Assembly: GCA_946811185.2 (NCBI GenBank)
Contig: OX328101.1
Span: forward strand, 25,838,122-25,902,121
Source of the DNA: Hippopus hippopus
Lineage: Eukaryota; Mollusca; Bivalvia; Cardiida; Cardiidae
Direction of reading: 5' to 3'
Length of the DNA stretch: 64,000 nt
The position numbers and the translations under genes were made by a program. Of the stretch, positions 10,301 through 19,238 are shown piece after piece. Numbering within the stretch: the first letter of the stretch is position 1; each line of letters starts with the position of its first letter. Below the pieces are notes generated by a model. That model did no database searches. It was not told the origin of the DNA and saw only the letters and a program-made list of their open reading frames with translations.

Positions 10301-12801
10301 TGGGTTTTACTTTCTCCTCTTCCCACAAAAATTCTACCTTTTCAAAGAGAAATCCAATCATATGAGACAAATCTAATTTCTTTTCCTCTTCCTAAGTTTT
10401 CCACCTTATCATAGAGAAATCCCATCATCTAGGACACATCAATTTGTCGTCTGCAATCGCTTCTAAAATGGACAAGTCTAAAATTGTGTCCGCTGGTAAA
10501 GAGATACATAAAAAGATCAGGATATTGTGGTAATGGGGTACATGCTCTATTCACTGTGAATAAAGTAGTAAAGAACATTACAGTTTGCTAGTGAAGATGC
10601 TTTTCTGCTCTAGACAACATGTTCACTGTTTAACTCTTTACCACACAATCCCAACTTTTAACGACCCTGAGAAAGAAGCCTTTTGAAAACATTGTAGGAA
10701 AAGGAGAAAATGCTGGTAACCAGCATTTTCTCCTTTTCCCACAATATTTTCTACCCTTCCCGAGACAAATTTCAATTTTTGAGCCATACTTATGTTGTCA
10801 TTTTCAAATGCTTTCAATTTGGACTGGTCTACAATTTTGTCGTTTGGTAAAGAGTTAACACGTTGGATGAGCCGGGTTTCAATCTCACTACTCCTGGATA
10901 GTTAGCCTTTGGAGATAGGTCTGTGTATCATCACTGTTTGTTTATTTAGTGATAAATGCCATTTTAACCCTTTGCCAGACGACAAAATTTTAAGCCTTCT
11001 CCAAATTGAAAGCATTTGCAGACAACAATTTCAATGTAGCTCAAAAGGTGCAAATTTTCTTTGATAGGGTAGAAAACATTGTGAGAAAAGGAGAAAATGC
11101 TGGTTACCAGCATTTTCTCCTTTTCCCACAATGTTTTCAAAAGGCTTCTTTCCCAGGATCGTTAAAAGTCGTCACAGTGCATTAAACGGTTAAGCCCTAG
11201 AGCACCCAATAAAATCCAACAGACATTTTCAATTTTGAAATAAGAACCAAAAATAATTGCTATTTCAAGGTTACTTCTGCCTATGGTGTTTCTGCAAAAC
11301 AGAGAAGATCAAAGATCAGACTGCATATTTTGTGTCGTCTGATCTTAATCTGCACTGTTACAAAGGCAGCTGTAGTCATGAAAGGCACTTTAGAGGTCAA
11401 ATAATATTTCAGTAACATCATGAGGGCCAATGCATTGCTGCAGTATCTTTTACCAATTACTTCACATAACACTCATTCCAAGCTACTGGCTGCTTTCCAA
11501 CGTAAAAATCATCAACATAATGTGCAGCTGTTAGAGAGGAATGAATCCTGTTATAATGGCTATCAAACATAGTTTGGCAAAGTGGAGATTTGAAATCACA
11601 ACCCTTTTATCAATGGCACTACATGGTACCAAATTGGGTGGCAAAATACATGTATCTCCGAGAAGCATTATCTTTTTATATGATTCTGCATACCCCAGCA
11701 GAAGACTGCTTTTCTAAATATTGTGGAAAAAGGAACCATTACATGCAAAACATTGCTGGTAACAAGCAATTGCTCTTTTTTCCACAAGGTTTTCTTTACT
11801 GTCATAAAAAGTGTACTACTGAGACTTCAATTACTTTTCCTTTCTGTAATCTGTAAAACATGTACCATAGTTTTGTTTTTTGTTGAAGTTGTGTTTATCT
11901 ATCACCGCTACTGGTTGCCCATATGGGCGATTCCCCCCCCCCCTTGAAGGCTGTTAGTTTTGTTACGGGGATAGTGCAGGATACAGGACTAAACCCATCC
12001 AAAGTTATGCCTTGTTCTTTAATGTGCTCGGTGTATAGCACCATCTCACAGGACCTCAGTTTAATGTCTCATCCAAAGACTATTAGTAATTTTAGATGGC
12101 CAGCTGTAGGAATCAAACCCACACCCTCAATTGATCCGAAACTTGAAGATTATGAGTCCTACTCTCTACCACTTGAGCTATGCAGGCTGCTTTTAGTTTT
12201 GTTTGGTATAAAAGCAGCCCTTTATAGTAATGGGTTAATAGATCAATCTAGTTTGCTTTGTTACCTTTACTTCCTGTGAAATTGAACTCTGAAATCTGGT
12301 TTGAAAATACAGATCTTTGGGCCTGTCTTGTGCTGAAAAAGAACACACACACAAAAAAAATTAAGAACATTTTTAAAAACGTGGGGGACTGTCATGGCCT
12401 TCTACTGATCTAATAGCTGACATAGCTAGTGATTTGTACATAGTACATGTAGTAAGCCTGGTTGTTCCAGTATTACACTCACAGGGATTTTTCAACTTTT
12501 GGTCTCTAGTGACCAAGGACACCCAAAATCCCTTGACCCTCAATAAAATACCTTCTGTGCATTTAGATCTTGATCCACAGCATCCACATAATCAATGCAG
12601 GAAACCAGCGTGTATCGGCCGATCGATTACGGATTACTGGAGTCTTAGCTAAATGCGCATGTTTTTTCGGCGATGAAAAGCCATGTTACAAGAATCCCAT
12701 TATGGTGCACCATCCTTAAATACATGAACTTACTTTTTCTTGCCATCCAGGGCTGCAATAGCATCAATGAGCTGGTTATGTTTCCGTACATCTTGTACAG
12801 C
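1159..12801 (-). CDS. UTP14: UTP14-like U3 snoRNA-associated protein, partial (8 internal exons)
   Basis: UTP14 is a nucleolar component of the small-subunit processome; the yeast protein activates the helicase Dhr1 during 18S rRNA maturation. Eight exons join in phase in transcript order: 12801-12734, 12332-12265, 10256-10111, 8601-8524, 6749-6672, 4907-4782, 3150-3056 and 1360-1159. Together they give 861 nt (287 codons). Diagnostic segments in the family's order are RKHNQLIDAIAALDGKK, SREISKWDPVV, RTPLELEVAALL, LTPAEKRALEAMDIEEARE, KIKSKSYRR and ERMTLKHRGGSKFGQRQK followed by AKYDAK. These parallel human UTP14A motifs (SKWDPVV, RTPLEQE, LTPVEKASLRAM, KKIKSKKYHK, ERMSLKH, AKYD). The last exon ends in phase 0, so the C-terminal half lies left of the window. 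The N-terminal acidic exon(s) upstream of 12801 were not identified. Introns run about 0.4-2.1 kb and are full of repeats. Identification is by remembered similarity, not a search. Confidence 0.93.
1676..1857 (-). mobile_element. Hairpin MITE copy, shortened
   Basis: TTAACCTTCTACCAAACAAG to GGAATAGTTAA; the hairpin stem is decayed. Confidence 0.7.
1854..2065. mobile_element. TTAA family 2 element (palindromic centre)
   Basis: Starts TTAACCCTTTGGCTGCTAAG and ends with the near-complement CTAAATAACT...; the end is TAAGGGTTG. The centre at 1896-1962 is an inverted repeat of GACAGTGTAGATCAAGATCA. Its left TTAA is the right TTAA of the family 1 copy at 1676-1857. Confidence 0.7.
2394..2610. mobile_element. 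Inverted-repeat element, about 217 bp
   Basis: ATTAGCCGTATACAACTGG at the left pairs with CCAGTTGAATACGGCTAAT at the right. Inside, CTTTCGTGAAGCACAAA pairs with TTTGTGCTTCACGAAAG. No coding capacity. In UTP14 intron sequence. Confidence 0.8.
2632..2829 (+). mobile_element. Hairpin MITE copy, diverged
   Basis: CTCTTTACCATACGACAAAAT to GTGGTAAAGGATTAA. The apex AATGCTG..CAGCATT remains while the stem is mutated. A second partial copy follows at 2889-3012. Confidence 0.7.
3056..3150 (-). CDS. UTP14: UTP14 exon: RALLSYKQARDSRQKKIKSK
   Basis: This exon of 95 nt is bounded by acceptor CTAACCTCAG and donor AAAAG|GTATTT. It enters in phase 0 and leaves two bases. The encoded basic stretch aligns with the RALQSYYEAKARREKKIKSK region of human UTP14A, as I remember it. 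Confidence 0.9.
3310..4326 (+). repeat. Dispersed repeat with internal reiterations
   Basis: Begins AACTAGAGGCCCTTGAGGGCC and ends GCTATGCTGGCCTATGGTCAGTACAGCTAA. Inside, segments with GATGATATAAATGATCTGTG and 'TTTTGTAAACAAG'-like text repeat about three times. A minus-oriented SINE-like piece (3940-4070) interrupts it. Confidence 0.55.
4537..4628 (+). mobile_element. Hairpin MITE right half
   Basis: Only the apex-to-right-end half is present: GGTTACCAGCATTTTC ... TGTTAAAGAGTTAA. Confidence 0.7.
4782..4907 (-). CDS. UTP14: UTP14 exon: RTPLELEVAALL to AMDIEE
   Basis: This 126 nt exon is exactly 42 codons, phase 0 to phase 0. Its acceptor is TTATTTGTAG and its donor GAGGAG|GTTTGT. It carries RTPLELEVAALL and LTPAEKRALEAM, two conserved UTP14 blocks. 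Confidence 0.9.
4950..5300. mobile_element. Two adjacent decayed hairpin MITEs
   Basis: A plus copy (about 4950-5177) and a minus copy (about 5168-5300, TTTACTAAACAATCC start) share one end. A further decayed left arm is at 5757-5880. Confidence 0.6.
5427..6140. mobile_element. Inverted-repeat element with homopolymer-rich ends, about 710 bp
   Basis: TAGGCCT, an A-run, then TAGTTTGTTTAGGGTAACG at the left match the complement of GGTTACCCGAAACAAACTA, a T-run, and ACGCCTTA at the right. Long A, T and C runs (5497-5545, 6030-6070) occur just inside each end. Confidence 0.75.
6672..6749 (-). CDS. UTP14: UTP14 exon: ADQIAYPL linker
   Basis: This 78 nt exon (26 codons, phase 0/0) sits between acceptor TTAATACAG and donor TTCAAG|GTAAAA. 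It encodes ADQIAYPLAETH, matching the AEQLVFPLEKE position after the SKWDPVV motif in human UTP14A. Confidence 0.88.
6814..7041 (+). mobile_element. Hairpin MITE (TTAA family 1), reference copy
   Basis: A 228 bp element flanked by TTAA. The ends are TTAACTCTTTACCAAAC and TGTGTGGTAAAAGGTTAA. The left arm holds CATTTGCAGACGACAAATTA and GATAGGACAGAAAAC. The centre (about 6933-6990) is an almost perfect hairpin, ATTGTGGGAAAAGG...CCTTTTCCCACAAT type, with TGGTTACCA at the apex. There is no coding capacity. The TTAA target and CCC...GGG ends of other copies resemble piggyBac-type elements (inference). Plus orientation here means this left-arm order. Confidence 0.88.
7548..7628. repeat. TTAA family 2 central palindrome
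   Basis: GTGTGGATCAAGACCAGACTG paired with GCAGTCTGATCTTTGATCTA; outer ends not recognisable. A similar bare core is at 61335-61400. Confidence 0.55.
7722..7853 (+). mobile_element. Hairpin MITE left arm capped by a microsatellite
   Basis: The left arm (TTTACCCTTTCCCATACAAC ... GATAGGGTAGAAAACATTGC) breaks off exactly where the hairpin should begin and passes into the GGGCT array. Confidence 0.7.
7846..8125 (+). repeat. GGGCT microsatellite and GGGGCA minisatellite
   Basis: About 13 GGGCT units (7859-7920) grade into GGGCA units. Three longer units then begin GGGCAAAATTTTGAATAGG. The G-runs on the plus strand could form G-quadruplexes. Minus-strand ORFs rich in Pro/Ala here are artefacts of the array. 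Confidence 0.92.
8270..8500 (-). mobile_element. tRNA-derived SINE
   Basis: On the minus strand it begins GTGTGGCTCAGTGGTAAAG (box A-like) with GGGTTCGAGCC (box B) about 40 bp on. It then has a common body ending in CGGTGTAAAACACCATTCAA-like text at 8285-8300. Promoter boxes are well preserved. Confidence 0.82.
8524..8601 (-). CDS. UTP14: UTP14 exon: SREISKWDPVVERNR
   Basis: This 78 nt exon (phase 0/0) has acceptor TTTCTTACGCAG and donor AGATTG|GTAATG. SKWDPVV is a near-invariant UTP14 signature. A minus-strand SINE ends about 25 bp from the donor. Confidence 0.93.
8745..8980 (+). mobile_element. Hairpin MITE copy
   Basis: Complete from TTAATTCTTTACC to AAAGCGTTAA; an A-run (12 A) precedes the hairpin. 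It lies about 145 bp from UTP14 exon 8524-8601. Confidence 0.85.
9458..9485. promoter_or_regulatory. Two full CRE palindromes, 20 bp apart
   Basis: TGACGTCA occurs at 9458-9465 and 9478-9485 within two repeats of TAGAGTGACGTCATTCTAT. TGACGTCA is the CREB/ATF consensus. It lies in a UTP14 intron; function unproven. Confidence 0.5.
9596..9762. mobile_element. Palindromic element, about 167 bp
   Basis: AATCTTCTTTCTATCGTGG and CCACAATAGAAAGAAGATAA pair. So do GTTTATCGTTCAATAAA and TTTATTGAACGATAAAC, and GTTGTGAGTTATAAGGC with GCCTCATAACTCACAAC. The loop is CTCGGACTATCGCCCTCGAG. Confidence 0.85.
9789..9950. mobile_element. Inverted-repeat element, CCAACCATTCTTAAG type
   Basis: GGGTCC...CACTAACCATTCTTAAG at the left matches CTTAAGAATGGTTGGTGAA...GGACCC at the right. 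Inner AATACAACTTC / GAAGTTGTATT flank an ATTGGCT-like CCAATCA centre. Related decayed copies: 4640-4760, 55070-55240, 62955-63130. Confidence 0.72.
10111..10256 (-). CDS. UTP14: UTP14 exon: LGELVGSLQGKGVQVSLRKQ
   Basis: This 146 nt exon enters with one base carried over and leaves in phase 0. It has acceptor TTTTTCACAG and donor GAAAAG|GTGATT. It corresponds to the LADLLEPVK...LSRVKSKKTVELP region of UTP14A and continues with PAPKHEREK. Confidence 0.87.
10630..10858 (-). mobile_element. Hairpin MITE copy, opposite orientation
   Basis: TTAACTCTTTACCACACAATC at the left and GGTAAAGAGTTAA at the right. The order of arms is reversed relative to 6814-7041. Confidence 0.87.
10974..11193 (+). mobile_element. 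Hairpin MITE copy
   Basis: The hairpin is nearly perfect; the right end CATTAAACGGTTAA is diverged. The TTAA at 11190 is shared with a family 2 element. Confidence 0.86.
11190..11402. mobile_element. TTAA family 2 element
   Basis: Directly abuts the family 1 copy at 10974-11193. The central palindrome pairs GATCAAAGATCAGACTGCA with TCGTCTGATCTTAATCTGC. The right end is degraded (TCAA). Confidence 0.65.
11935..12195 (-). mobile_element. tRNA-derived SINE, decayed
   Basis: Minus-strand head CTGCATAGCTCAAGTGGTAG and GGTTTGATTCC-like box B at 12110-12120 mark a tRNA-like start; the body is diverged. Confidence 0.55.
12265..12332 (-). CDS. UTP14: UTP14 exon: TRQAQRSVFSNQISEFNF
   Basis: This 68 nt exon runs from acceptor CTTTTTCAG to donor GTAAAG|GTAACA. 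Its first base completes an Asn codon (AA+C), and its last base starts a Gly codon. ISEFNF matches the VSEFNV region of human UTP14A. Confidence 0.85.
12734..12801 (-). CDS. UTP14: UTP14 exon: RKHNQLIDAIAALDGKK
   Basis: This 68 nt exon has acceptor ATTTTTGCAG and donor AAAAA|GTAAGT. It encodes VRKHNQLIDAIAALDGKK, matching the ERKHQKLLEAISSLDGK block near the UTP14 N-terminus. About 40 residues, usually acidic, should precede it, but no convincing upstream exon was found. Confidence 0.88.
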
Positions 12802-13603
12802 CTGCAAAAATTAATCATGAATACCGTATGTAATGTTAATTTCAGTACTGAATCAATTTTCCCATGCCCACACGCTGTATAAGAGACATATTGATTCGAA
12901 GAAACTCTTTTTCATATGTTAAGTAATGCTCAAAACTAGTGTAATTAAAGTGTGGTATTTTTAGATGCTTGAATATTAAAGATACATCTCTAGCCGTTTT
13001 TAGGCTGTTTCTAAACCATTTCATCCTTATTTAAATTATAACCATTCTTGTATCTTCATGTGAAATGTTGTCCCTGATGGCTGCGAAGTTGCACAGATTA
13101 CGATGGAAAGAAAATGCATTTCATGGTTTGGGGGCCTTCAAAGCAATCATTGTCGTCATTTACAGTGTTAAATGAGGACAAACCCCTTGTGGTTTTTTTA
13201 ACCCTTAAACCATATATATTGGTAATTTATCTATGTTTACACAGCTGAGCTATTACACACGCTTTCAATGTTTAACAGGGTTTTTTCTCTCTATCTGTAA
13301 GGATGTATCTTTAATACATGCATCACATTTCTGCTATTTTATATTAGACCAATAAAATGACAAGATCATAATCACATGGGGCAAAACGCATACAAACTCT
13401 GATTAGCTAACCTAGTTGCATAAGCATGGTATCTAAATATGGTCACTGAACATCTGGAAATTGGTACATAATATGACAAGATTGCTTGCTAAGGTAGTCA
13501 AAGATTAATTTGATTTGCCACTGTATTTCTAAATGTAGCACTGAACTTCACTTACATATGCATAGTAGTAAATGAGCACTGTCCAGGCAATGACTGGTAT
13601 TAA

Positions 13604-14482
13604 TCCAAACAATCCTGTGTTTTAACAACCCTGTGGAACGCTTTTGATAATATGGTGGGAAAAAAAAAAAATTCTGGTAACCAGCATATTCTCCTTTTCC
13701 CACAATGTTTTCTACTCTTCCAAAGACAATTCCCATCATTTGAGCAATATTCAGTGTTTCATCTGCAAAAATGCTTTCAGTTTAGACAGGTTTGATGAAG
13801 AGTTAATCCTTTGGCAGAACAGCTGAGAGTAACTTCTGGTGGGCACATCTATGACCTGGTTCATGGATCATAATAGGAATTTAACAATATGAAAAAAGGC
13901 TTGTTGGAAAACTGACCATGTTCTGTATCAATCCTTCCTCTTCCATTTTGCCTTCAATCATTCAGAGCTCTAAAAAAATAAAACATTAAAAAAATTACCT
14001 TCACATATTATTACTTTCAACATAACACTATACAATCTCATAATGCCTACAACCCTGAGGCTTTTCGAAAACATTGTTGGAAAAAATGAAAGAGCTAACA
14101 GCCAGCACTTCAGGCTTTATACAACACTGTAGGAAAAGGAGACAATGCTGGTCACCAGCATTTTCTCCTTTACTCTACTTTCTTTTTCCTTTCAAAGAGA
14201 AATCTCAAAATTTAAGCCACTTGAATTTGCCATCTGCAAATGCTTTTAATATGGAGAAGTCCTAACTGTTTACCACATGACAAAATTTCAAAATACTGCA
14301 AGTTCAAAGCTTGTGCAGACGAGACATCAAATACAGCTGAAATGGTGGAATTAATGTATAAAAGACAAGAAAAACATTGTGGGAAAAGAAGAGAATACTA
14401 TTTTCTCCATTTCCCAGCAATGTTTTCAAACGCCTTCTTCTTAAAGTTTATTAACACTCAGGATTGTGTGGAAAAGGATTAA
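13604..14482. mobile_element. Three hairpin MITE copies in a row
   Basis: 13604-13806 minus (ends GAAGAGTTAA), about 14050-14262 minus, and 14263-14482 plus (ends AAAAGGATTAA). The first has an A-run replacing part of the stem. Confidence 0.7.
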
Positions 14483-14511
14483 ATTATGTCATCTGGTATA
14501 AAAGAGTTAGC

Positions 14512-14830
14512 CAAGCACAGAAAATCAGCCAGTAAAGTACCATAGGGCTTGAAACCAAGGGATGGCTGGTTCACATCCCCAGCTCAGCCAATCTCTTTAC
14601 AAGGATTGAGGATTGCTGTTGTGGCAGATTTCTTTTTCCTCCCATCGCTAAAAATGTAGGTAGTTGACAATGTTTATGTGGCAAATCAAGATGGCCTTGG
14701 ATAGAATGTTGTACAAAGACAAAATGCCATTATAGAGAAATTCCAGGAAAGCATGGATAGGTGGATAGTGCCCAAATACTACTGACAGCGTTGAAAACTG
14801 TTAACACGGTGACATAAGCAAACAAATCAA
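14512..14830 (+). mobile_element. tRNA-derived SINE, decayed
   Basis: Box B-like GGTTCACATCCCC at about 14568. Body words shared with 33011-33310 are TTTACAAGGATTGAGGATTG, CTCCCATCGCT and CCAGGAAAGCATGGATAGG. Confidence 0.65.
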
Positions 14831-15107
14831 AGACAATCAGACATGAATCCCAAAGGGCAAACAATCAAACATGGCTTTAGAAAAAGGATTTGGACATCAA
14901 GGAAAACCCTGGCACAAAACATGTGGTCGGATCTTGGAAGTTGGATCTATACCATCTGCTACCTGATGCCAGAACATGACCCTATCCATATTCAATAGCT
15001 ACAGAAATCATTGCTCAGACCTTGAAAAAAAAAGTCAATTTCTTGGTTAATAGTTTGAGAGTTTATTCTTGTAGCAATGAAAAACAATAGCAATCAACTG
15101 ATTGCAT

Positions 15108-15510
15108 AATTGAATGGTGTTTAAGGCCACTCCGAACACTATTTCAGTTGTATCACAGAGATAATGCCCTTATTTATGCATTGTATTGTTTTCGCCACAG
15201 GGACTCGATCCAGTAATTTTTTTGGTATCTTGTAAGTAAATAAAGACTTTATTTATAAAGTCTTTATTTACTTACAAGATACCAAAAAAAATTTTTTGGT
15301 ATCTTGTAAGTAAATAAAGACTTTATTTATATAAAGTCTTTATTTACTTACAAGATACCAAAAAAATTACTGGATCGAGTCCCTGTGGTTTTCGCCAGTG
15401 CAAAACAAGGTCTATGAAGTGCTTTGCCAAAGGACACTTCCACGAAATACCCAGAATTTCAAGTGTGGATCAAACCATGGCCTTTGTAACTGTGCCACAC
15501 TGGTCTCCAA
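15108..15510 (-). mobile_element. tRNA-derived SINE split by a palindromic insertion
   Basis: The SINE body (GAATGGTGTTTAAGGCC at the left, GAAGTGCTTTGCCAAAGGAC at the right) is interrupted at TTTTCGCCA, which is present on both sides of the 15198-15388 insert. Confidence 0.75.
15198..15388. mobile_element. Perfect nested palindrome with 9 bp direct repeats
   Basis: The outer arms CAGGGACTCGATCCAGTAAT and ATTACTGGATCGAGTCCCTG are perfect complements. Between them, two consecutive hairpins each read GGTATCTTGTAAGTAAATAA followed by its own complement. The whole 191 bp is flanked by TTTTCGCCA at 15189-15197 and 15389-15397, so it is a genuine insertion into the SINE, not just a fold-back. Confidence 0.88.
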
Positions 15511-15768
15511 GCAGTAAGACATAATTGGCAAATATGATTTAAATGAAAAAAAAAAGCAACAAGAAGGAAACTCTGCAGCCGAATCAACCTATCCTTCGCA
15601 CTTCCGAAACATCTCAGAACCGGTATCCGGTTAAAACGTCCCACAGTCAAAACGTCTCACAGTCAAAACGTCTCACAGTCAAAACGTCCCACTTTTGGTT
15701 AAAACGTCCCCATTTCTATTCCAAATTGGTTAAAACGTCCCCCTAAAACGTCCCCTTTAAACGCCCCC

Positions 15769-16860
15769 ATATATTTTATTATTAATGTTATTATTTTGTT
15801 CTTGTTTGATTATTTCAGAAAACGTTCACATTTGATGTTTAACATTATGATGTTGTCATTTATTGTTACAAGTCATTGAATTTTAACCCATACCCTGCTG
15901 AACTTATAGTTTTTAAGAGGCCCAACATTAATTTTTGGTAATTTTTTATGACATTCAGCTTAATTAATACGACTTAAATCATTATTCGATATTGTCACTG
16001 TGTACTTCAATACCAGACTACCCTCATACATGTGCGTATGGATCCTTTTTTACGATTTTAGCTAATTACAATCAAGGTTGTTTAATGTAGGCTAAGCAGA
16101 ATCAAGATTTTATATAATTTAGGCTAAGGGTTTAGGCCCATATTGTCTCCCTACATGAATGTTTATTCGACACGCTCAAACGGCTCCTAGATTGGCTATT
16201 TAACGCCTCCCTGTCTACAGCATTTTGATTTATTTGTGTGTACAGTTTCCTTATCTAAACAATTCGAAGTCTTAACGACCAAGAGAACGAAACATTGTCA
16301 TAACACTGTAAGAAAAGGACAAAGCTAGTAATCAGCATTTTAATCTTTTCCAACGGTGTTTCGCGAGAACCTGTACGTTTTTCTGTTGGGGGCAAATAAG
16401 GTAAAGAGCAATCACTGTTTAAGAGTCACCGACCAGTGTGTTTTACAAAAATGTCTCAATCTCTGCTCTTTTGTTTGCCGTAAAAACACGTATGTTAGTA
16501 GAATTGTATTAATTTTTTCGTTTTTTTTTTCCTGCATTGAAGGACAGTCCTAGACAAAACCCATCACAGTAACACAAAAAATGGACTCTTCCACGATTAA
16601 AGACGTTTTAAAACAGAGCTCTGTTCTGTAAGTCAAATTAGCTTTTGAAAAGATAGAAAACTGCGGGAAATGGAGAACGAATAGGTATCTGGCAATATCT
16701 CCGGTGCCAATATGTTTAAAACTATCTTGGGTTTAGTTAAATTGAGATTGTTAGAGTGTAAAAGCAGTGTGTGATAAGGAGAACACACCAGTAACCGGGA
16801 TATCTCCTCCTCTAAAAGTAGGGTTGGTAAAGGGTAAAAAACACATGCAGATGATAAATA
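15769..16860. other. Element A interior, no gene seen
   Basis: AT-rich filler with one very decayed hairpin MITE near 16270-16355 (CACTGTAAGAAAAGGACAAA). The small ATG frame at 16581 (MDSSTIKDVLKQ) has no family match I know. Confidence 0.5.
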
Positions 16861-16861
16861 C

Positions 16862-17710
16862 GGTAATCGGAAAGAAAGTAACAGGAAAAAAAGTAACGGA
16901 AGAAAAAAAGTAACAGTTTTGGCTAGGAAAAAAAGTAACAGGAAAACAAGTAACAGTTTATAAATTTTATTGAATTTTAGGGACGATATGTGAGCTAGTT
17001 GATAAAACATATTCAACAAACTTGAAACAAAGGGTACACTCTGACTCTGACCTTTTTAGATATATATTTCTGTAATTTTCCTAAAGATTTGGACACTCAA
17101 ATTATTTGCCATAATCCTCCCAAAATAAGAACACTGTTGATTCATCATGGAATTTTGTGTCCAAAAGATACTGAAAACAGTGAAGACTCTGGTCAGATTG
17201 CTACTCTGATCTGTGTCTAAACTATTTGCATAAGCCTGTCTGTCCAAAAACATTTTAACATAGTTACATATTTTATAACGCTGGCTGACACCTGAAATAA
17301 TGAAATAGCTCATAGTAGCTCTTCTGATCTGGTTCTACACTGTCTACACTGTTTCTTTTCTTTCTTTATATTATTTAACACATTTACATATTATGTACCA
17401 CTGACTGACTTAACTTTATTAATGAAATAATGAAATAGCACATATAGTAGCTCTTCTGATCTGATTTTATGCAGTTTCTTTTCTTTCTCTATATTATTTA
17501 CACATTTACATATTATGTACCACTGACTGACCTAACTTTATTAATGAAATAATGAAAAAGCACATATAGTAGCTCTTCCGATCTGATTCTACTCTCCTTG
17601 GAAACTATATAATTCACCGATTTCTAGTATTTTTTCATTGAAACTGTTACTTTTTTTCCTGTTACTTTTTTTCCGTTACTTTTTTTCCTGTTACTTTCTT
17701 TCCTACATTC
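16862..17710. mobile_element. Element B: GTAACAGG iterated-word inverted ends, 9 bp target duplication
   Basis: The left end reads GGTAATCGGAAAGAAAGTAAC, then AGTAAC words separated by A-runs (to 16960). The right end (17645-17710) is the complementary GTTACTTTTTTTCC array. GATAAATAC flanks both sides (16853-16861 and 17711-17719). The flanking text resembles a decayed hairpin MITE. Confidence 0.8.
17235..17600 (+). repeat. Tandem repeat, period about 120-125 bp, about 3 copies
   Basis: The block CACATTTACATATTATGTACC ... AATAATGAAATAGCACAT ... GTAGCTCTTCTGATCTG recurs inside element B. The first copy (from 17260) is the most diverged. Confidence 0.85.
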
Positions 17711-19002
17711 GATAAATACAATGTGGTTGGACAGATAATAGGATCCGAGTAAGAAAGTATAGCACACATTCCGGTGAAAAAGGAGATGAAACAAAGCCAA
17801 GGGAACTCTCTCTCACCAACATGTCTATAACCTATAGCATATATATGATAAACCATACGAAATGTCTTGCCGTAAGTGTTCATTAAACTTCGACTCCACA
17901 CCATAGCATGCCGATCTCAACCCACACTACCCGCCATTGAAATTTAATCAAAAAAGTATGTCGTTTAACGCCATGTTTAACACTATTTCAATTATGTCGC
18001 AGCAGCCAGTGCACCTTCCCATGAAAGTATCGTGGATACTGATAAAAGTGTTGGTAACAAGAATTTTTTCTTGCAGTGTCCGAGACATAACACCCCGAGG
18101 TTTGATTTTTCGTCCACAAGTGTTTCCAAAATGGACTAGTCTTACATTTCGTATTCTGGTAAAAAAGATACCCCACCCAAACTCACAGACAGACAGAAAA
18201 AATCGTATTTCGGTCGTATAAACGTGGTCGTAAACTAGCATTTGTTCAGATATTAGTTTATTAAAATTACACAAGGCCTTGTTGATTATGAAGGAAATAA
18301 ACTATTTGAAAAACACACAGAAGGCAGCAATTACTTATCATAGGCTACAGCCCCTTTTCCAGCTATGATTTGAGAGACTGCCCATTAAAAGAAGCATTAG
18401 TTGACCACGTACTTGTACCTAAATGGGTTAATCGGACATAAATACAAAGCAGAGCTCTGCAAACAACAAATTTACCACAGCTTTGCTCTAATGGTGAATG
18501 TGGTCTAGGAAAGCATTACAGGAAAGGGAGATCGTTTGTTACCGGCATTTCCTAATTCTCACACAATGGTCTCAAAAGTCCATTTCATCAGTGTCGTTAA
18601 AACATGGAATCGTTTGGTAAAGGGTAACCTGGGTTCAGTTTGATCATTTTTTCCTTTTTCATATTCTGACATTACTTTGTCAAAAATGGGCGTAATTTCT
18701 AACAAAAAAAAAAAAGGTCGAATATAAAAAGGGGACAAGAAAAAAATAAAATCGAACTGTAACCCAGGCTAGGTAAAGGGTTAGGCAATAAAACGAAATT
18801 TGTAACACTTTATAGTAATATGGCTGACCGAAAGAGTTACTTCTGAAAAAGTTAATTGACCGTTTGATCAATACTGCAGCAAATCTAAAATTTGCCTAGT
18901 GCAAGGAAAATGTATACGATAGTTACTGCAACTAAAAACTTCGTGCTTTTTTACCATCTTTCCCCCCCCCCCTTGTGGTATGGCATTTGATTATTAGATC
19001 TA

Positions 19003-19238
19003 GCTCTTTAAAAAACAACAAAATTTTGGACTAAACAATTGAAAGCATTTGTAGGTCTACATACACGACAAACTACATTTGCTCAAATGATGATTTTTCT
19101 TTTTGTCTTTGATATGGCAGAAACAACATGGGAATAAAGAAGCAAAGGCTGGTTACCAGATTTTTCTCATTGTCCAACAATGTTTCCAAAGGCCGTCTCT
19201 TCCATAGTTATTAAAACTGGGGATCGTGAGGTTAAGGG
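19003..19238 (+). mobile_element. Hairpin MITE copy, diverged
   Basis: CTCTTTAAAAAACAACAAAATT at the left end region; hairpin apex GGCTGGTTACCAG. It lies inside the CGTCCCAC-ended structure. Another decayed copy is at about 18470-18625. Confidence 0.6.

Noticed and set aside
13920..13975. Possible UTP14 first coding exon on the minus strand (MIEGKMEEEGLIQNM)
   Set aside because: Phase would fit the exon at 12801, but the donor (ATG|GTCAGT) is weak, the peptide does not resemble UTP14 N-termini, and it is much shorter than the expected ~40 residues.
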